Source of the DNA: Bradyrhizobium nanningense
GTDB taxonomy: Bacteria > Pseudomonadota > Alphaproteobacteria > Rhizobiales > Xanthobacteraceae
Assembly: GCF_004114535.1 (NCBI RefSeq)
Contig: NZ_LBJC01000020.1
Coordinates: 516,103-580,102, forward strand
DNA length: 64,000 bases
Direction: 5' to 3'
The notes beneath the pieces are model-generated. The model was not told the DNA's origin, did not search any database, and worked only from the letters and a program-made list of their open reading frames with translations. Numbering within the stretch: the first letter of the stretch is position 1; each line of letters begins with the position of its first letter. The translations under genes were made by a program, and so were the position numbers. Shown here in pieces: positions 49,418 through 59,901 of this stretch.

Positions 49418-51055
49418 AGATTTCTTCCGCATTGCGTGCGGCGTTATTCTTCGAGCATCGACGGCTCTCTCACTGGGAGCGCACTGTACGCTCTCGACCT
49501 GAGAAGAAGATCGGCGTCGGACCCTGCCGAACTCGCGCTGATGGACAAACCCGAGCCTCGGAATGTTGTCTTTGCAAAAAGTTGCCGACTATGAAGCGTT
49601 GGCGCTCGCGGTCCAGTCAGGCGTGGAGGAGCAACCTTGCTGTAGTTGGTGACGACTTCGATCGGCAAACTGGACGCTGCCGACCCTCCCGACTAGGACA
49701 ATGAAGTTCGCCCTAAGTCTTAACAGAAAAAAGATGTTCAAGAAGGTTCTGGTCTGAATCGCTCTGACGGATTTTAGAAAAAGACGCAATGGAGTGCGAG
49801 CCTCAACGCTCGCCGCACAAATGAACCGTTCTTGTTTGAGCAAACCGCACAAATCCGGTGCCTTCTTACGCCCGACCAGATGATCGCTGATGGCAATCGC
49901 TTTGGGGCTTTTGGCTCCTCCGCGCTGCGCCGTATTCCGTTAAGCGCTAGCTCCCAAACGTTTGTACAAGGACTGAATCATTTATGACTGAGGCCGCGCG
50001 ACGGGCGGCCGCTCTTTGGTAGGGACGTTCCCCGCGATCTCAACGTGCATACCCAGGAGCGCTGGCATTAGCGTGCGTTTGCTCCACAAATTGTGAAGGC
50101 TGCGATATTGAGGCCCAGCTTTGCCGTAGACGCGCCGGAGAAGGGGAGGCGGCCCACGTGTTCGGACAATCGCGAGTACCATCCTGGTGCAATTCAGTGC
50201 GAGGCTTGAGTCTACAATACGCGTTGCGCATCACCGCACTTGGGGCGGATAGCTTCGGTGCGGCTGCCGACTCAGGCTGCGCATCATACTTAAGCACCTC
50301 GCTGCACTATTGGAATGACATGGTCGCGGCCGCTCGGGAACTACCGGTCTTTTGTTGCGCGCTTGAAGTGGATGGCCGACTCAGAGCCGAATTCGCAATC
50401 AGAGACGGTGCCAGGACGGATGGAGCAGAGCTGAAGACGCGCTTTCCCATGCTTCGAATCCGGATCTATGCGTGCAGACGAATGAGTGCGAGGAAAGCTA
50501 GCGGCCGAGCCAGTCTGGTCCTCCACGTTCTCGCGTACCGCCCCGGAGCTTCCCGCCCTGCGCACTCGGAAATGGGCAGGCGCTCAGCGGGTATGCCAGG
50601 GTCGCTATCGCTGCCCCGTTCGCGGTAACTTCCTCGTCGCTTTCGTCTCAGCACTGGGCCCTTGGTGCCGCCTCGAGCCGATATGCTTACGCTCTTGCGT
50701 ATGCCACAGGGTCACGCGATGCGCGGCGCGCGCGCCGGATCGGCCTCGTGCTGGAGGCATCTCCACGGGTCCAGTGAAGAATGCGTGATAGCTGGTTCCC
50801 TCGCAAATCGGTGTCATTCTCACTGAGTGCGGGAAAGCCACATCTCGCAAGCCAGTATGCGCCGCTGAGCTCGACAACTGGCGGAAAGAACCAATCGCGC
50901 TGCCGACCTTTCCTACGACGGGCCGATCTGCTGCGAGAAAGGGCAGCCGGACAGTTGCGGAGCCCTAAACAACAGAGCGGGTATGTCTGCAGTAGGCTCC
51001 GACGCGCCCGGCCATGGACGGGCTGCGGCGCGATATTGCGCTGCACGATGGTTTA
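49418..51055. other. long region without supported genes
   Basis: About 1.6 kb with several open frames of 60 to 156 codons on both strands. None has a start signal plus family-like composition. Confidence 0.4.
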
Positions 51056-51856
51056 CTAAGGCCTTTGCTCTCCTAAGTCTTCCTCTTCCTTTGGCTCGGT
51101 AGGTTGGAACCAGGAGCCAGGAGGGAATTTCGCGATGCGCTTGGCAAAGGAGGATTGTGGCTCCCAATCATGTCCTTCGCTCTTCTCGAAGGAGATGACC
51201 CCATTGTGTGTAAAATAACGTGGTCCTTGGATACTACAGTTCACCACGAGCAGAATGCGCCACATATCACCTTTCTCGGTCGGCTTGTCATTCCGCTTCG
51301 GTAGGTAGTCCACTCCAACAGGATCGATGATAGTGCAGCGGCCGTGCCGCAGAAGATCGCCGAGCTGGCCTTGCGGCGTACTCACAAAGTTGAAATTGGT
51401 CGGATCATGCAGAAAGTTAAGATTTGCGCCCCGTTCGCCATCTGCGACTTCAGTGGCGATCAACGAGAGCGCCAGGGCGCGCCAGCCCAACTCCATCGGC
51501 TTCGCATACGTTGAGGCGAGTTCAATCGTACCGTCGGGCGCGACTTTCCAGGCGATAACGTACTGTTCGTCTGATTTGTTGTCCCGGTGCCTGGTCCACG
51601 AAACGAAAACAAAGTCGTTTTGGCCAAGTTCAACAACGCCCCACATTTGAGGGACGAACTGGGCCACCATCGAAACATTGGAGATGATTTGTTCGATCGT
51701 CTCACCATTTTGCGCTCGCCAAGTTGACTTGAGGCGTTCGACAATGGGGCTGTCGCTGGCGCGAATATTGGTGCTCATGGCAGCCGGCCAGGCGAGGCAG
51801 ATTAGAAATCCGCCCAGGCAAAGCCATGGCGCTGCTCTTCCAGACATTCTCTTCAT
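51056..51856 (-). CDS. conserved hypothetical exported protein
   Basis: I start this at the ATG at 51856, with GAGGG upstream, giving 266 residues; the frame is open 34 codons further. A basic start (MKRMSGRAAP) and hydrophobic stretch (WLCLGGFLICLAWPAAMS) form a signal peptide or anchor. The body has beta-rich segments such as VPQMWGVVELGQNDFVFVSW, YVIAWKVAPDGTIEL and WRILLVVNCSIQGPRYF, and ends in an acidic tail (PKEEEDLGEQ). It reads as one intact globular protein. I do not know the family; it may be a periplasmic protein. Confidence 0.6.
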   Translation of the reverse strand: MKRMSGRAAPWLCLGGFLICLAWPAAMSTNIRASDSPIVERLKSTWRAQNGETIEQIISNVSMVAQFVPQMWGVVELGQNDFVFVSWTRHRDNKSDEQYVIAWKVAPDGTIELASTYAKPMELGWRALALSLIATEVADGERGANLNFLHDPTNFNFVSTPQGQLGDLLRHGRCTIIDPVGVDYLPKRNDKPTEKGDMWRILLVVNCSIQGPRYFTHNGVISFEKSEGHDWEPQSSFAKRIAKFPPGSWFQPTEPKEEEDLGEQRP

Positions 51857-52574
51857 AACCCTCAGCCTATCGCGTTTCATCCAGACATCTTTCAAAGCGG
51901 GCAACCTTGAACCTGCTATGAGCGAGCGCAAGAAATGTCCCGAGATGCTAGGGGGCACCGCTCTCCCGCGCCAGCAGGCGCTCCCCTCTATGTCACGCGC
52001 CGCTGACTTCCCTCGCCAGCGACAGCGTCAATTGGCTGAGCTGGACATGCCCAGCAGGAGGAGATTGGGCATGCCGAGGGATTGCATTCTTCGTGCCAGG
52101 CAATAGACAGAAATTTCCACGATTTCTGTGTCCCTCTTGTCGACTTTCCGACCTGCGCCCGTTTCGATGTCTTCATTCAGTGTATCCGCCGCAGCTGTTG
52201 TATCCTTGTGCCTTGGCCTATTCGATGTAGATCCTTTAGTCCGAAAACAGCTGGCCAACGGAGGTGCTGGGCGAGCCTCTGGAAATCGGAAGCCGCATCG
52301 AAAGCATTCTGCGCGAAACAGCGGTACTCCCCGCCGGCAAGCTGCTTCTGTCCCTTTCATCGGTCTGGCGCGCCGCATCGCCTCGAGGCACCTCCGATGC
52401 TCATTGAGACATCTGACAAAGACATGTCTGATTACTGCATCTCTGATTGGAGAATGTCTCTAGATGGTGGTGAATCATACACATGCACGCTCATTCGCCT
52501 AGCAAATGTCGCAGATTGGCTTGGCACACAATCTGAGAGGTTGACGGAAGAGTTCTCCTGCCGATAATCCACGG
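51857..52574. other. intergenic upstream of the riboswitch
   Basis: About 700 bases with no supported gene on either strand. Confidence 0.45.
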
Positions 52575-52749
52575 CCGTCGAGGTTCTCCGGTGCCCATTT
52601 AATCCGGAGCTAAGAGGGAAGCCGGTGCGAATGCCGGCGCTGCCCCCGCAACTGTAAGCGGCGAGCCGCTGTCCAACGATGTCACTGAAGCCTCCAAGGC
52701 TTCGGGAAGGCCGGACAGCAGCGATGACCAGCAAGCCAGGAGACCTGCC
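52575..52749 (+). promoter_or_regulatory. cobalamin (B12) riboswitch upstream of metE
   Basis: The conserved elements are present in order: GGAAGCCGGTGCGAATGCCG (52617-52636), GCTGCCCCCGCAACTGTAAG (core, 52639-52658), GCTTCGGGAAGGCCGG (around 52699) and the B12 box AGCCAGGAGACCTGCC (52734-52749). It lies 118 bases upstream of the metE start. Binding of adenosylcobalamin should turn metE off when B12 is plentiful. Confidence 0.95.
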
Positions 52750-52866
52750 CCGACAAAATATTGGTCCACGGGCGGGGTGTCTCGGTGGTGCGCCAAGCAG
52801 CCGTCGCACGCGCGACTCCCCTGCCTGCGTCCGCCATGGCCTCTGTCCCCAACAGGGGTTGATGCT

Positions 52867-55212
52867 ATGTCTCTTCGCTCTCTTCCAATCGCTACGCTCG
52901 GAACGCCACGCATCGGTCCAAGGCGTGAGCTCAAACTCGCTCTCGAAAGCTACTGGGCCGGAAAGATCAGCGAACAGCAGTTGCACGAGGACGCATCCGG
53001 CCTGCGCGCAGCGAACTGGGCTCGTCAGAAATCTCTCGGCGTCACGATCATTCCGTCGAACGACTTCTCGCTGTATGATCAGGTGCTCGATACAAGTGTC
53101 ATGGTTGGGGCCATCCCGGAGATCTACGCCTCGAAAGGAGAATCCGTTTCGCTCAAGACGTACTTCGCCATGGCCCGCGGATCACAATGCGACGACCAGG
53201 ATGCGAGTTGCGGTCAGAGCCCACGGGGATCTGGCGCACCCGCGCAGGGAATGACCAAGTGGTTCGACACCAACTACCACTACATGATTCCCGAGTTCTA
53301 CAGGGGACAAGCGTTCAGACTGTGCTCTCGCAAACCCATTGAAGAGTACGAGGAAGCAAAGGCTCTTGGCTTTCAGACCCGCCCGGTCCTGATCGGGCCG
53401 GTCACATTCTTGAAGCTCGGCAAGAGTGCCGATAGCACGTTCCAGCCCCTCTCCCTTTTGGATAATCTTATACCGGTCTATATCGACGTTCTGCATGAAT
53501 TGGCCGAACGAGGGGCTAGTTGGGTTCAGATTGACGAGCCCTGCCTGGCCCTTGATCTCGATGAGGCGGCGCGAAAATCTTTGCTACATGCCTATAACCG
53601 GTTCGCAAAGGAGGGACCGGCCATCAAGATCATGGTTGCCAGCTATTTCGGCGCGCTAGGCGACAATCTAAATACTGCCTTGAACCTGCGAGTTTCCGGT
53701 CTGCACCTCGATCTTGTTCGAGCGCCAGAGCTATTGGATCAAATCATTGCTGAGGGCCGAAGAGATCTCATCATGTCGCTCGGTGTGATCGACGGCCGGA
53801 ACATATGGCGCTCGAACTTGTCGTCGCTCCGTCAGCGGCTGGATCCAGCGATTGCGAAGCTCGGCGGGCACCGTGTGCAGCTCGCTCCATCCTGCTCGCT
53901 GCTTCACGTGCCGGTCGATGTTGAACTCGAGACCGGGCTTACGTCCGAGGTCAAGAGCTGGCTTGCTTTCTCGGTTCAGAAGATGCGTGAGCTTGCGATC
54001 CTGGGGCGGGTACTCGCAGGCGACCAGAATGTTGGGCTAGCTCTTGCCGATTCGGAACGCGCTGTGACTGCCCGCCGGACTTCGCCGAAGATCCATGATG
54101 CCAATGTCGCTGTCCGGATGAGGACGATCGACCAGACGATGCGCCGGCGCGCCAGCCCATTTGCCCGCCGTTCCGAGATCCAAAGGAAACGCTTTGGACT
54201 ACCGGATTTTCCTACCACGACGATCGGATCGTTTCCACAGACCACAGAGGTCCGAAATGCTCGTGCGGCGCATGCGCGAGGTGCGATGAGCGACGAACAA
54301 TACGACAGGTTCCTCAAGGAGGAGATAGCCCGCGCCGTACGTTGGCAGGAAGACATCGGTCTTGACGTCCTCGTGCACGGCGAATTCGAGCGTAATGACA
54401 TGGTGCAGTACTTTAGCGAGCAACTCGCCGGCTTCGCATTTACCAGGAATGGATGGGTACAGTCCTATGGTTCGCGCTGCGTCAGGCCCCCGATCCTGTT
54501 TGGGGACGTAGTACGGTCGAAGCCGATCACCGTGGAATGGTGGCGCTACGCGCAATCACTAACCAGTAAGCCGATGAAAGCGATGTTGACCGGACCGGTG
54601 ACGATCCTGAACTGGTCGTTTGTTCGCGATGATATTCCTAGAAGCGAGGTCTGCCGTCAGCTTGCGCTCGCGATCCGCGACGAAGTCCGCGATCTCGAGA
54701 ATGCCGGTGCGGCCATGATCCAGATCGACGAAGCTGCACTCCGCGAAGGATTGCCATTGCGCCGATCGGACTGGAAGGCATATCTCGATTGGGCCGGGGG
54801 TTGCTTCCGCATCTGCTCATCGGGAGTTGCCAATCAAACGCAAATCCATACACATATGTGCTACTCTGAGTTTAACGATATCATCGCTGCGATCGCTGCA
54901 ATGGATGCGGATGTCATTTCGATCGAGTCGTCCCGCTCGAAAATGGAGCTACTGGATGCATTCAAGAAGTACGAATATCCAAATCAAATCGGACCTGGCG
55001 TGTACGACATCCACTCTCCACGCGTTCCCGAGGCGGGCGAAATGAAGGAGCTGATGGTGCTAGCTCGGACGCGTTTGCGGGATTCGCAGCTTTGGGTCAA
55101 TCCGGACTGCGGCCTAAAAACGCGTAAATGGGAGGAGGTTCGGCCTGCGCTAACCAACATGGTCGCTGCCGCTCGCGAACTGCGCGCTGCAGCCTATCCG
55201 CAAAACCATTGA
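52867..55212 (+). CDS. metE: MetE, cobalamin-independent methionine synthase
   Basis: MetE transfers a methyl group from 5-methyltetrahydropteroyl-glutamate to homocysteine. I start it at the ATG at 52867 (MSLRSLPIATLGTPRIGPRR), with AGGGG upstream; an earlier ATG falls close behind the riboswitch and gives an unlikely N-terminus. The 781-residue protein has both barrel domains. The N-terminal start TLGTPRIGPRRELKLALESYW is typical. In the C-terminal half the zinc ligands are intact: IHTHMCYSEFNDI (His, Cys), SIESSRS (Glu) and NPDCGLKTRKW (Cys). Control by the upstream B12 riboswitch fits its role as the alternative to MetH. Its presence in a symbiosis island is notable. Confidence 0.96.
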   Translation: MSLRSLPIATLGTPRIGPRRELKLALESYWAGKISEQQLHEDASGLRAANWARQKSLGVTIIPSNDFSLYDQVLDTSVMVGAIPEIYASKGESVSLKTYFAMARGSQCDDQDASCGQSPRGSGAPAQGMTKWFDTNYHYMIPEFYRGQAFRLCSRKPIEEYEEAKALGFQTRPVLIGPVTFLKLGKSADSTFQPLSLLDNLIPVYIDVLHELAERGASWVQIDEPCLALDLDEAARKSLLHAYNRFAKEGPAIKIMVASYFGALGDNLNTALNLRVSGLHLDLVRAPELLDQIIAEGRRDLIMSLGVIDGRNIWRSNLSSLRQRLDPAIAKLGGHRVQLAPSCSLLHVPVDVELETGLTSEVKSWLAFSVQKMRELAILGRVLAGDQNVGLALADSERAVTARRTSPKIHDANVAVRMRTIDQTMRRRASPFARRSEIQRKRFGLPDFPTTTIGSFPQTTEVRNARAAHARGAMSDEQYDRFLKEEIARAVRWQEDIGLDVLVHGEFERNDMVQYFSEQLAGFAFTRNGWVQSYGSRCVRPPILFGDVVRSKPITVEWWRYAQSLTSKPMKAMLTGPVTILNWSFVRDDIPRSEVCRQLALAIRDEVRDLENAGAAMIQIDEAALREGLPLRRSDWKAYLDWAGGCFRICSSGVANQTQIHTHMCYSEFNDIIAAIAAMDADVISIESSRSKMELLDAFKKYEYPNQIGPGVYDIHSPRVPEAGEMKELMVLARTRLRDSQLWVNPDCGLKTRKWEEVRPALTNMVAAARELRAAAYPQNH

Positions 55213-55736
55213 TCCCGAGCCCGGGTCTGTTCTCGCCAAAGCTAATTCGCTTGTGGCCATTTGCGCTTTCCACAATGTCGAGGCAAGCCCTGGCGCCAAC
55301 AAGAATGTCCGGTCCATTTCGTGGACCGGGGAAGGTGCAGGGTCGGAGGAACGAGGGTGACGCGTCGCGCTACTTTCGTCGGCCGAGGGAGAATAGCTGA
55401 TGGTTCGATCAAGGCGACAACATTCGCCAAGGATCTGCGCCTATTATAAAGCACGAGTTTATCGCAGCTAAATTATGCGGTGGTATGCGACCGTACAGCC
55501 TGGGAGTTAAAAATCTACACCGACGTTTGTCGCTCCTGAGCACGATGGCAACGGTTGCGACAGCAACGAGAAAAGTCATGCTTGACTGAAAGCAAGGCAC
55601 CCACCACGCTTCGGTCCGCTCGGAGATGATTCCCGTCAGGCTCGCTCATTCGATCGACGCTGCATAGTTTCCGAAGAGCGCACGGCAGGGCGGTCCCCGC
55701 CCAACTCACGCCAGTCCATTTTGCAGGATAGCGCCG
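55213..55736. other. intergenic after metE
   Basis: About 520 bases with no supported gene; no strong terminator seen after metE. Confidence 0.45.
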
Positions 55737-55967
55737 CTATCGCGGCCAGATACGCCAATGCGTTGGCTGCACGGCGACGTGCTTTCCGGTATTCGCGTTG
55801 ATCCATCCGCCGAAGACCCGACGGCAAGGAAAGACAACCCGGTGAATCGAATTACCCTCGATCACGGCAATCTCCAGATCCTGATCGTGTGGCGGCACCG
55901 TTTCGAGCCGCTCCCAGATCAGATCGCCATTGGATCCTGGTCGGTGTTCATTGCTGCGGGCTGACAA
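55737..55967 (-). CDS. small conserved hypothetical protein
   Basis: A 76-residue ORF. The segment DLEIAVIEGNSIHRVVFPCR followed by GGWINANTGKHVAVQPTHWR is beta-rich and ends in the P-T-H-W-R motif that I recognise from small conserved Bradyrhizobium proteins. The start (ATG at 55967) has no strong ribosome binding site; a later start is possible. No catalytic motif. Confidence 0.5.
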   Translation of the reverse strand: MSARSNEHRPGSNGDLIWERLETVPPHDQDLEIAVIEGNSIHRVVFPCRRVFGGWINANTGKHVAVQPTHWRIWPR

Positions 55968-57313
55968 ATTCAGATAACCTTGTGAAGACTACGCACGTTA
56001 CTTGGGTTCCGCGCGGACAGGCTCGGCCCGATATCGCGCGGACGGCCCGGGGTGTCGATCGCGTTAGCCGCGGCGATAGGGCTAATCGGCCATGCGCTGT
56101 TGTGAACAGAACACGATCCGCTCGCGAACTGAAATATTTTGACTTCCGCCACGAAAGAACGCCCGAGCTTCCGTCGAATCGATCTGATCAGCTCAAGAAC
56201 TCGGTTGTTGGTATTTGTAGCTGTACCGCACAAGCTAAACTGGACTGCAGCTCCAGCAATCTGGCCCGCGGCGGGGTAAATGGTCCGGCTTTCTGTCATG
56301 TCACGTCCCTTATTGGTGAGACATTCCCTGTCCTGCGGCGTCATCCTGCTGGGTGTGTGGGTGAGCTCGGCCGCGCCCTCGCGCGCGCCGCGCAGCCCAT
56401 CCAGCGAGAGCGCAAAGACCTCGGATTCGCTTAACAGCATTAGGATGAGCGTAGCTCCGCTCGGAGCGCATAGTCGGGCCGGTCCGCAGGCCGATAAAGT
56501 GGACGCCGTCGCGAGCGGCGCAACCTATCATGTGCAGGTCATTGGCCCGCGGCTCGGCTGCGCCCGGCAGCAGTCCTAAAAAATGGTCGCTGGTACCCGG
56601 ACATGAAAGCATCATGGGCGCCAAATCTTTCTGTCTGCCATGCGTCTGACCTTACTGGAAGATACTTCTATCAGGACGCAGCCGCCGTAGCGTTGATGCG
56701 GGTCAAAAAGTGGTGCCTGCCCGTTCGGGATTGGTCGAGCTCGAACGGACACAACGAGCCGCAGACGCCCGCGTTGACAGTCGACATGTCCGAACTCGCG
56801 CTTCCGCCAGCGCCTCGCGTTTCTCTGCAACGCCCAGCATGTTGATTTGAGGCGCAACTCACGCCCACGGGCTACGACAGCATTTTCCTCATTGCTCCGT
56901 ACACCCGAATCGTCGATTTCGATGTTCCGCCTTTCATTGTCGGTAGCTTTGCCGGCGCTGATCCCACCCTTAAGCTTTGGCACTGAGGTCCTGGACCGGG
57001 CTCATCGACGACAAGCCTGATGATCGGCTCTGCTGTCGCGCCGGCAAGTGGACCGTCGGATGCAGGTTCGGGATGCGCATTGCCCCGCGATCGCTTGCGC
57101 GTATAGCAGCCCGTCGGCGCATATAGAAATCCGGCCGCGATGAGCCGGCAAGCGATCGCGGTTCTTCGCGACAACAGGAGGCTAGCGCCGCGCTGCTATA
57201 CGACCTGTCTTCGGAGGAGCGGGCAGAGCTCTCGGGATGCTGCTTGAGGCAAATCAAATACTCTAAGGGCGAATGGCAGATAGTGAATGAGCGAACCACA
57301 GGAAGAGAGGGTC
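55968..57313. other. long region without supported genes
   Basis: About 1.35 kb with overlapping frames on both strands, several ending in mid-domain-like sequence without any nameable family. I treat it as decayed. Confidence 0.4.
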
Positions 57314-57547
57314 ATGCCTTCATTTAACGTTCGGTTTATTAAGACCGTCTGCGACGATACCGGCGGTGAGCATCGTGCATGCCAGGCAGCATTCAAGGTC
57401 GATGCCGCCTCGCTGAGTGCTGCTGCACAGCAGGCGGAGACCGATTTCTGCAGGCAAAAGAGAGTCCGCGATTGGACAATCTTCGCCGATGTGTTGGAGC
57501 TTCGAACCCCGCCTGCATGCGCTAATCCGTCCACATCAGCCTTTTGA
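57314..57547 (+). CDS. small conserved rhizobial protein
   Basis: A 77-residue protein from the ATG at 57314, preceded by AGGAAGAGAGG. It reads NVRFIKTVCDDTGGEHRACQ, then AETDFCRQKRVRDWTIFAD, a pattern seen in short conserved Bradyrhizobium proteins (F-V-K-T-V-C-D-D-T-G-x-E-H-R with a later W-x-x-x-A-D). No signal peptide or membrane segment. The function is unknown. Confidence 0.6.
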   Translation: MPSFNVRFIKTVCDDTGGEHRACQAAFKVDAASLSAAAQQAETDFCRQKRVRDWTIFADVLELRTPPACANPSTSAF

Positions 57548-58113
57548 GCATCCCGCAAGGACGAGCTCTCCTGAATAAGCAAAGGGCGTTGTACTTCCCG
57601 ATTGTTCCACGGAAGCTTGAGTCTTCAACACCGACTAAGTCTCGTAGTTTTCGCCCGCGACGTTTGTGCTCGCCAGTCATGGCATCGCCATCAGCGTAGA
57701 CGGCTTGGGCGCCGGGCGCGACATCGTGGTCGTCGAGCATGCCTACGACACGTGTGTCCGACGCCCGCGTCTCGATCGGACGTACCTCGCTTTTTACAAT
57801 GGCCAGCGTTCCCTTTGAACCTTGGTGGCGCCGCTCCGGATCAAGCTTACTTCCGCCCGCTGCCATTTCGTGCGGTAACCTTACTGTAGCACACGTTCCA
57901 CTTATAGAAACGGCACGACGTCGGCAGTCGTGTTGGAATCCTGAAGAGACGGCCAATACGCCATCGCCCCGTGGCGAACCTCCCAAGTCAGATAGGTTGA
58001 ATTGGTGGTATAGAGCACGTATCCGGCAATAGCGTAGCGCGCATCTGACCTATCGACCCAAGCGGGATCTCGGAAAAGCAGAGAGCGGAAGATCGCGCTG
58101 CTAGGAGGTAAGC
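57548..58113. other. intergenic upstream of the amidinotransferase gene
   Basis: About 570 bases. A minus-strand frame (57986-57522) includes GMLDDHDVAPGAQAVYADGD, which could be a gene fragment, but I cannot name it. Confidence 0.4.
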
Positions 58114-59259
58114 GTGGCCTTAAATTCGTACGACGAGTGGTCGAGATTGAAGGAAGTCATAGTGGGTACGGCCACTAATTATGCGGCTCACGATCGCGAA
58201 CTCTCTTTCGATCTATTCTTTTATGACAATCTTAAGGTCCGCTCGGAGTGGTATTATCCGCGTCTCTCGTCTGCGGTAGCAGGTACGGAAGCTGGCGCAC
58301 GGGTCCGCCATCGGATCAAGGACCGCTACCTGGACGAATTGAACGAGGACGTCGAAGGAATCGTGAACACGTTGCGGGCGCTTAACGTGACCGTACATCG
58401 ACCGATGACCCTCGATGCCTCCAGCGTGGAGGTTCGCACCCTTGCCTGGTCGGCGGCAGTCGTGCCGCCGCTCAATGTCCGCGACATAGCTTTGGTGGTT
58501 GGAGACGAAGTGATCGAGACCCCTCCTATGCTCCGCTCACGATACTTCGAGACACAATTTCTCAAACCAATCTTCGCGTCCTATTTCGACCAAGGCGCGC
58601 GATGGTCAGTGATGCCGCGCCCGTTGATGACCGACCGGTCATTCGACCGTTCCTACGTCCTATCAACGACCGGTGGCCCAACGGAACCGATTTCAAATCC
58701 CGGAACGCATCCCTATGACGTTGGCCTGGAGATGATGTGGGATGGTGCGCAGTGTTTGCGCCTGGGACGCGACCTCGTCGTAAATATCGCCACCGCGAAT
58801 CACGCGATGGCATGTGATTGGCTAGAGCGCCATTTGGAGGGAAGATCTCGGATCCACCGTGCCTACAAGTTGAGCGATAGCCATATCGATAGCATGGTCA
58901 TAGCGCTTGCACCTGGGCGGCTGCTCGTGCGATCTCGCGAGGTGGCCGACTATTTGCCAAAAGCAATGCGCAAATGGGACATGATAGTGGCGCCCGAACC
59001 ACTCAAAAATAATTTCCCAACTTACGACGATGACGACCTTCTGTTGTCCAGTCTTTACATAGATATCAACGTCCTTTCGGTCGCTCCTGACGTCGTTTTA
59101 GTCAACGACGCCTGCCCAGAACTGGCCCGGATCCTCGAACACAATCGCTTTCAGGTAGTCCCGGTTCGGCACCGCCATAGGCGGATTTTTGGCGGGGGGT
59201 TCCATTGCTTTACTCTCGACACGGTCCGGGAAGGCGGCCCGGAGGATTACCTCAACTAG
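58114..59259 (+). CDS. amidinotransferase (arginine:amine amidinotransferase family)
   Basis: A 381-residue enzyme that should move an amidino group from arginine to an amine. It starts at a GTG with a perfect AGGAGG upstream. The N-terminus SYDEWSRLKEVIVGTATNY is the family start. The catalytic triad can be placed as Asp210 (MMWDGAQCLRLGRD), His257 (SDSHIDSM) and Cys365 (GGGFHCFTLD), with spacings close to glycine and inosamine-phosphate amidinotransferases. Products of relatives include guanidinoacetate and guanidino-inositols. No partner genes of streptomycin or creatine-type pathways are nearby, so the acceptor is unknown. Confidence 0.88.
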   Translation: MALNSYDEWSRLKEVIVGTATNYAAHDRELSFDLFFYDNLKVRSEWYYPRLSSAVAGTEAGARVRHRIKDRYLDELNEDVEGIVNTLRALNVTVHRPMTLDASSVEVRTLAWSAAVVPPLNVRDIALVVGDEVIETPPMLRSRYFETQFLKPIFASYFDQGARWSVMPRPLMTDRSFDRSYVLSTTGGPTEPISNPGTHPYDVGLEMMWDGAQCLRLGRDLVVNIATANHAMACDWLERHLEGRSRIHRAYKLSDSHIDSMVIALAPGRLLVRSREVADYLPKAMRKWDMIVAPEPLKNNFPTYDDDDLLLSSLYIDINVLSVAPDVVLVNDACPELARILEHNRFQVVPVRHRHRRIFGGGFHCFTLDTVREGGPEDYLN

Positions 59260-59682
59260 CACCGACGATATACGTAATCGTCTGCTTCCAAAGCAACGAT
59301 CGTACAGTCGCTGCTTTGGAGCCTGATAGCTGGCGAAGGTGTACTCGCCAGGACTGGTCAAGCTTATGCTGGATCACCTAGTTGCCAGAATTCAAAATTA
59401 GGGCGTATGCTACCCAGCGCCGCAAAGTGGCTGAGCCAGTTATCATGTACTCTCCGCCGCGTTTGAGGTCGACGATCGTCGAGTGTCCTCCAGTGGACCG
59501 TAAGTTGGGACGCGAACGCGCTCACATCTTGCGGCGCGATCGTGCCCGTGAGGGTCTTCACGTGTCAGGACGGGAGCAATTGAATGTCATTTGTTCGTCC
59601 AGTGACTTTAAAGGAGACTGTTGCTTCGATATCACCAAATCGATGAACAGCCGATCTACGCTCGCGTCAGAAGAGACACCAC
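59260..59682. other. intergenic, no supported gene
   Basis: About 420 bases between the amidinotransferase gene and the next small ORF, with nothing I can support. Confidence 0.45.
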
Positions 59683-59901
59683 ATGTTCGACATTTATTTG
59701 AACCGAAGACACGATCTTTTGGTCGTTCCGAGAGGCTTTGCGATCCCCCCGGGACTGGACGGCAATTGGAAGCGAAGGAAGCGGGCGGTTCGTTCCGTGA
59801 GCGACGTCATTCGTCAGGACGTACAACAGCGTGGTTACCACCGGCGTCGTTTGATCTCAAATCCGTCGAAGGCGGCAGTTGAGACCTCGTCAAACTCCTA
59901 G
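59683..59901 (+). CDS. small conserved Bradyrhizobium protein (MFDIYLN type)
   Basis: A 72-residue basic protein. The start MFDIYLNRRHDLLVVPRGF, the middle GNWKRRKRAVRSVSDVIRQD and the end VQQRGYHRRRL match a recurrent small protein family of Bradyrhizobium and relatives. No ribosome binding site stronger than AAGAGA is seen. It is probably nucleic-acid binding judging by its charge, but this is inference. Confidence 0.65.
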   Translation: MFDIYLNRRHDLLVVPRGFAIPPGLDGNWKRRKRAVRSVSDVIRQDVQQRGYHRRRLISNPSKAAVETSSNS

